DNA of 5,521 nt from an uncultured Treponema sp. (lineage in GTDB: Bacteria > Spirochaetota > Spirochaetia > Treponematales > Treponemataceae). The position numbers were made by a program, and so were the translations under genes. Below the pieces are notes generated by a model. The model worked only from the letters and a program-made list of their open reading frames with translations, was not told the DNA's origin and searched no databases. The stretch lies in contig CAMJAJ010000113.1 of assembly GCA_946403565.1 (NCBI GenBank), positions 1-5,521 on the forward strand. The letters are read 5' to 3'. Every line of letters begins with the position of its first letter. The first letter of the stretch is position 1. Of the stretch, positions 4,900 through 5,521 are shown one piece after another.

Positions 4900-5521
4900 A
4901 TGGACGAAAATATACTGTTTGTTGCCGGAGACCCTGCAAACTTCCTCGTGCAGACGCTCATTTCTGCCCTCAAGCGGGAAAGCTATAACGTAACCTTCTG
5001 CACGGCGAGTGGCGGCCTCATCAAGGACCTTGAGGCCCATTCGGACTTCGTTTCCCCCGATATCATACTCGTCTTCCTCGAAGACATAGAAAGCTCCTTC
5101 AGCGAGATCTTCCCTGCCCTCAAGAGCACGATGGGCGATGACCGCAAGAAGTTCTACCTGATAGGCCAGCCCTCCGAAATCGCCCATGCCAAGGAGTACA
5201 TGGAGGAGGCGCTGATCACCGGCGTTGTGGAGCGCCCCGTGACCTCGGAGAAGGTGATCGGCATGATCCGCACGAACAGCCTGAACTACGTCATCTCCCC
5301 GACCGAGAAGACCTACGCGCTGGACCCCAAGAAGAAGACCCTGCTCATCGTTGACGACGACCCGGTCTACCTGTCCGCGCTCAAGTCCTGGTTCGTCAAG
5401 TTCTACAACGTCATCGCGGAGGGAATCGGCACGGACGCGATAAGCGCGGCCAAGCAGAACCACATAGACCTGATGCTGCTGGACTACGAGATGCCCCTCA
5501 TGTCCGGACTGGAGGTCTACC
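4900..5521 (+). CDS. Tandem-receiver response regulator, N-terminal part (cut by window end)
   Basis: The 207 complete codons encode two CheY-like receiver domains. The second (about 146 onward) is canonical: LLIVDDDP with the acidic residues D152-D154, and the phospho-acceptor D195 in LLDYEMP, followed by MSGLE. It should accept phosphate from a histidine kinase in the cytoplasm. The first (about 3-125) keeps the fold pattern (NILFVAGD, PDIILVF, GVVERPV) but has lost the chemistry: the phospho-acceptor position is F59, the acidic pair is reduced to D11, and the usual Lys before Pro is R112. It is therefore a pseudo-receiver, perhaps for dimerisation or regulation. The start at 4900 is the only ATG matching the promoter; no Shine-Dalgarno precedes it. 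Third-position GC rises from about 68% in codons 1-60 to about 95% in codons 126-185 (hand count). The output domain lies beyond the window, so its role is unknown. Confidence 0.88.
   Translation, partial: MDENILFVAGDPANFLVQTLISALKRESYNVTFCTASGGLIKDLEAHSDFVSPDIILVFLEDIESSFSEIFPALKSTMGDDRKKFYLIGQPSEIAHAKEYMEEALITGVVERPVTSEKVIGMIRTNSLNYVISPTEKTYALDPKKKTLLIVDDDPVYLSALKSWFVKFYNVIAEGIGTDAISAAKQNHIDLMLLDYEMPLMSGLEVY

Noticed and set aside
4846..5463. Minus-strand reading frame opposite the response regulator
   Set aside because: The receiver motifs are clearly on the plus strand, and the minus frame would start beyond the regulator's active-site region without a promoter.
1..5521. CRISPR array, insertion sequence, tRNA or rRNA
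   Set aside because: No regularly spaced identical repeats, transposase frame with terminal repeats, or RNA cloverleaf were seen. The only tandem repeat is the short coding one at 2209-2280.

Overview
The window is GC-rich and densely coding, and looks like the chromosome of a motile, host-associated spirochaete, most likely a relative of Treponema. The best evidence is the sliding clamp: its wording (SDETRYFMNGVYFE, the ATDGRRM segment, YFHIIMPMQ at the C-terminus) matches my memory of treponemal DnaN more closely than enterobacterial or Bacillus clamps. A Cache-type chemoreceptor and an Asp-tract TPR lipoprotein fit this. The assignment is from memory, with no database check.

Layout. (1) Positions 15-2158, plus strand: a near-consensus sigma-70 promoter (TTTACA, 17-nt spacer, extended TGC-TATGAT) whose predicted start coincides with the ATG at 50, followed by a complete methyl-accepting chemotaxis protein. 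(2) Positions 2176-3294, plus strand: after 17 nt, a probable co-transcribed lipoprotein with a TPR-like C-terminus, an odd in-frame 18-nt repeat inside the signal peptide and a run of nine Asp. (3) Positions 3295-3426: convergent intergenic region with an intrinsic terminator built for the minus strand. (4) Positions 3427-4551, minus strand: complete dnaN with its own Shine-Dalgarno and extended -10 promoter, without dnaA or recF beside it. (5) Positions 4558-4899: a divergent regulatory region of about 340 nt, holding two outward promoters, a strong 41-nt hairpin, a C9 homopolymer framed by a small inverted repeat, and a T-tract UP-like element. (6) Positions 4900-5521, plus strand: the start of a tandem-receiver response regulator cut by the window edge, with a degenerate first receiver and an intact second one.

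How the genes work together. The chemoreceptor and the response regulator are both signalling genes, but nothing shows that they share a pathway. The lipoprotein may be linked to the receptor by transcription. dnaN is housekeeping replication machinery set between them. The most distinctive signals are in the regulation. The two signalling genes appear to be leaderless or nearly so, with the same ATG-GAY start and extended -10 motif, while dnaN has a conventional leader. A homopolymer tract upstream of the regulator promoter and a hexapeptide minisatellite in the lipoprotein signal peptide are both candidate sites of strain-to-strain variation. I do not see a clear new multi-gene system (no CRISPR array, mobile element or defence cassette).
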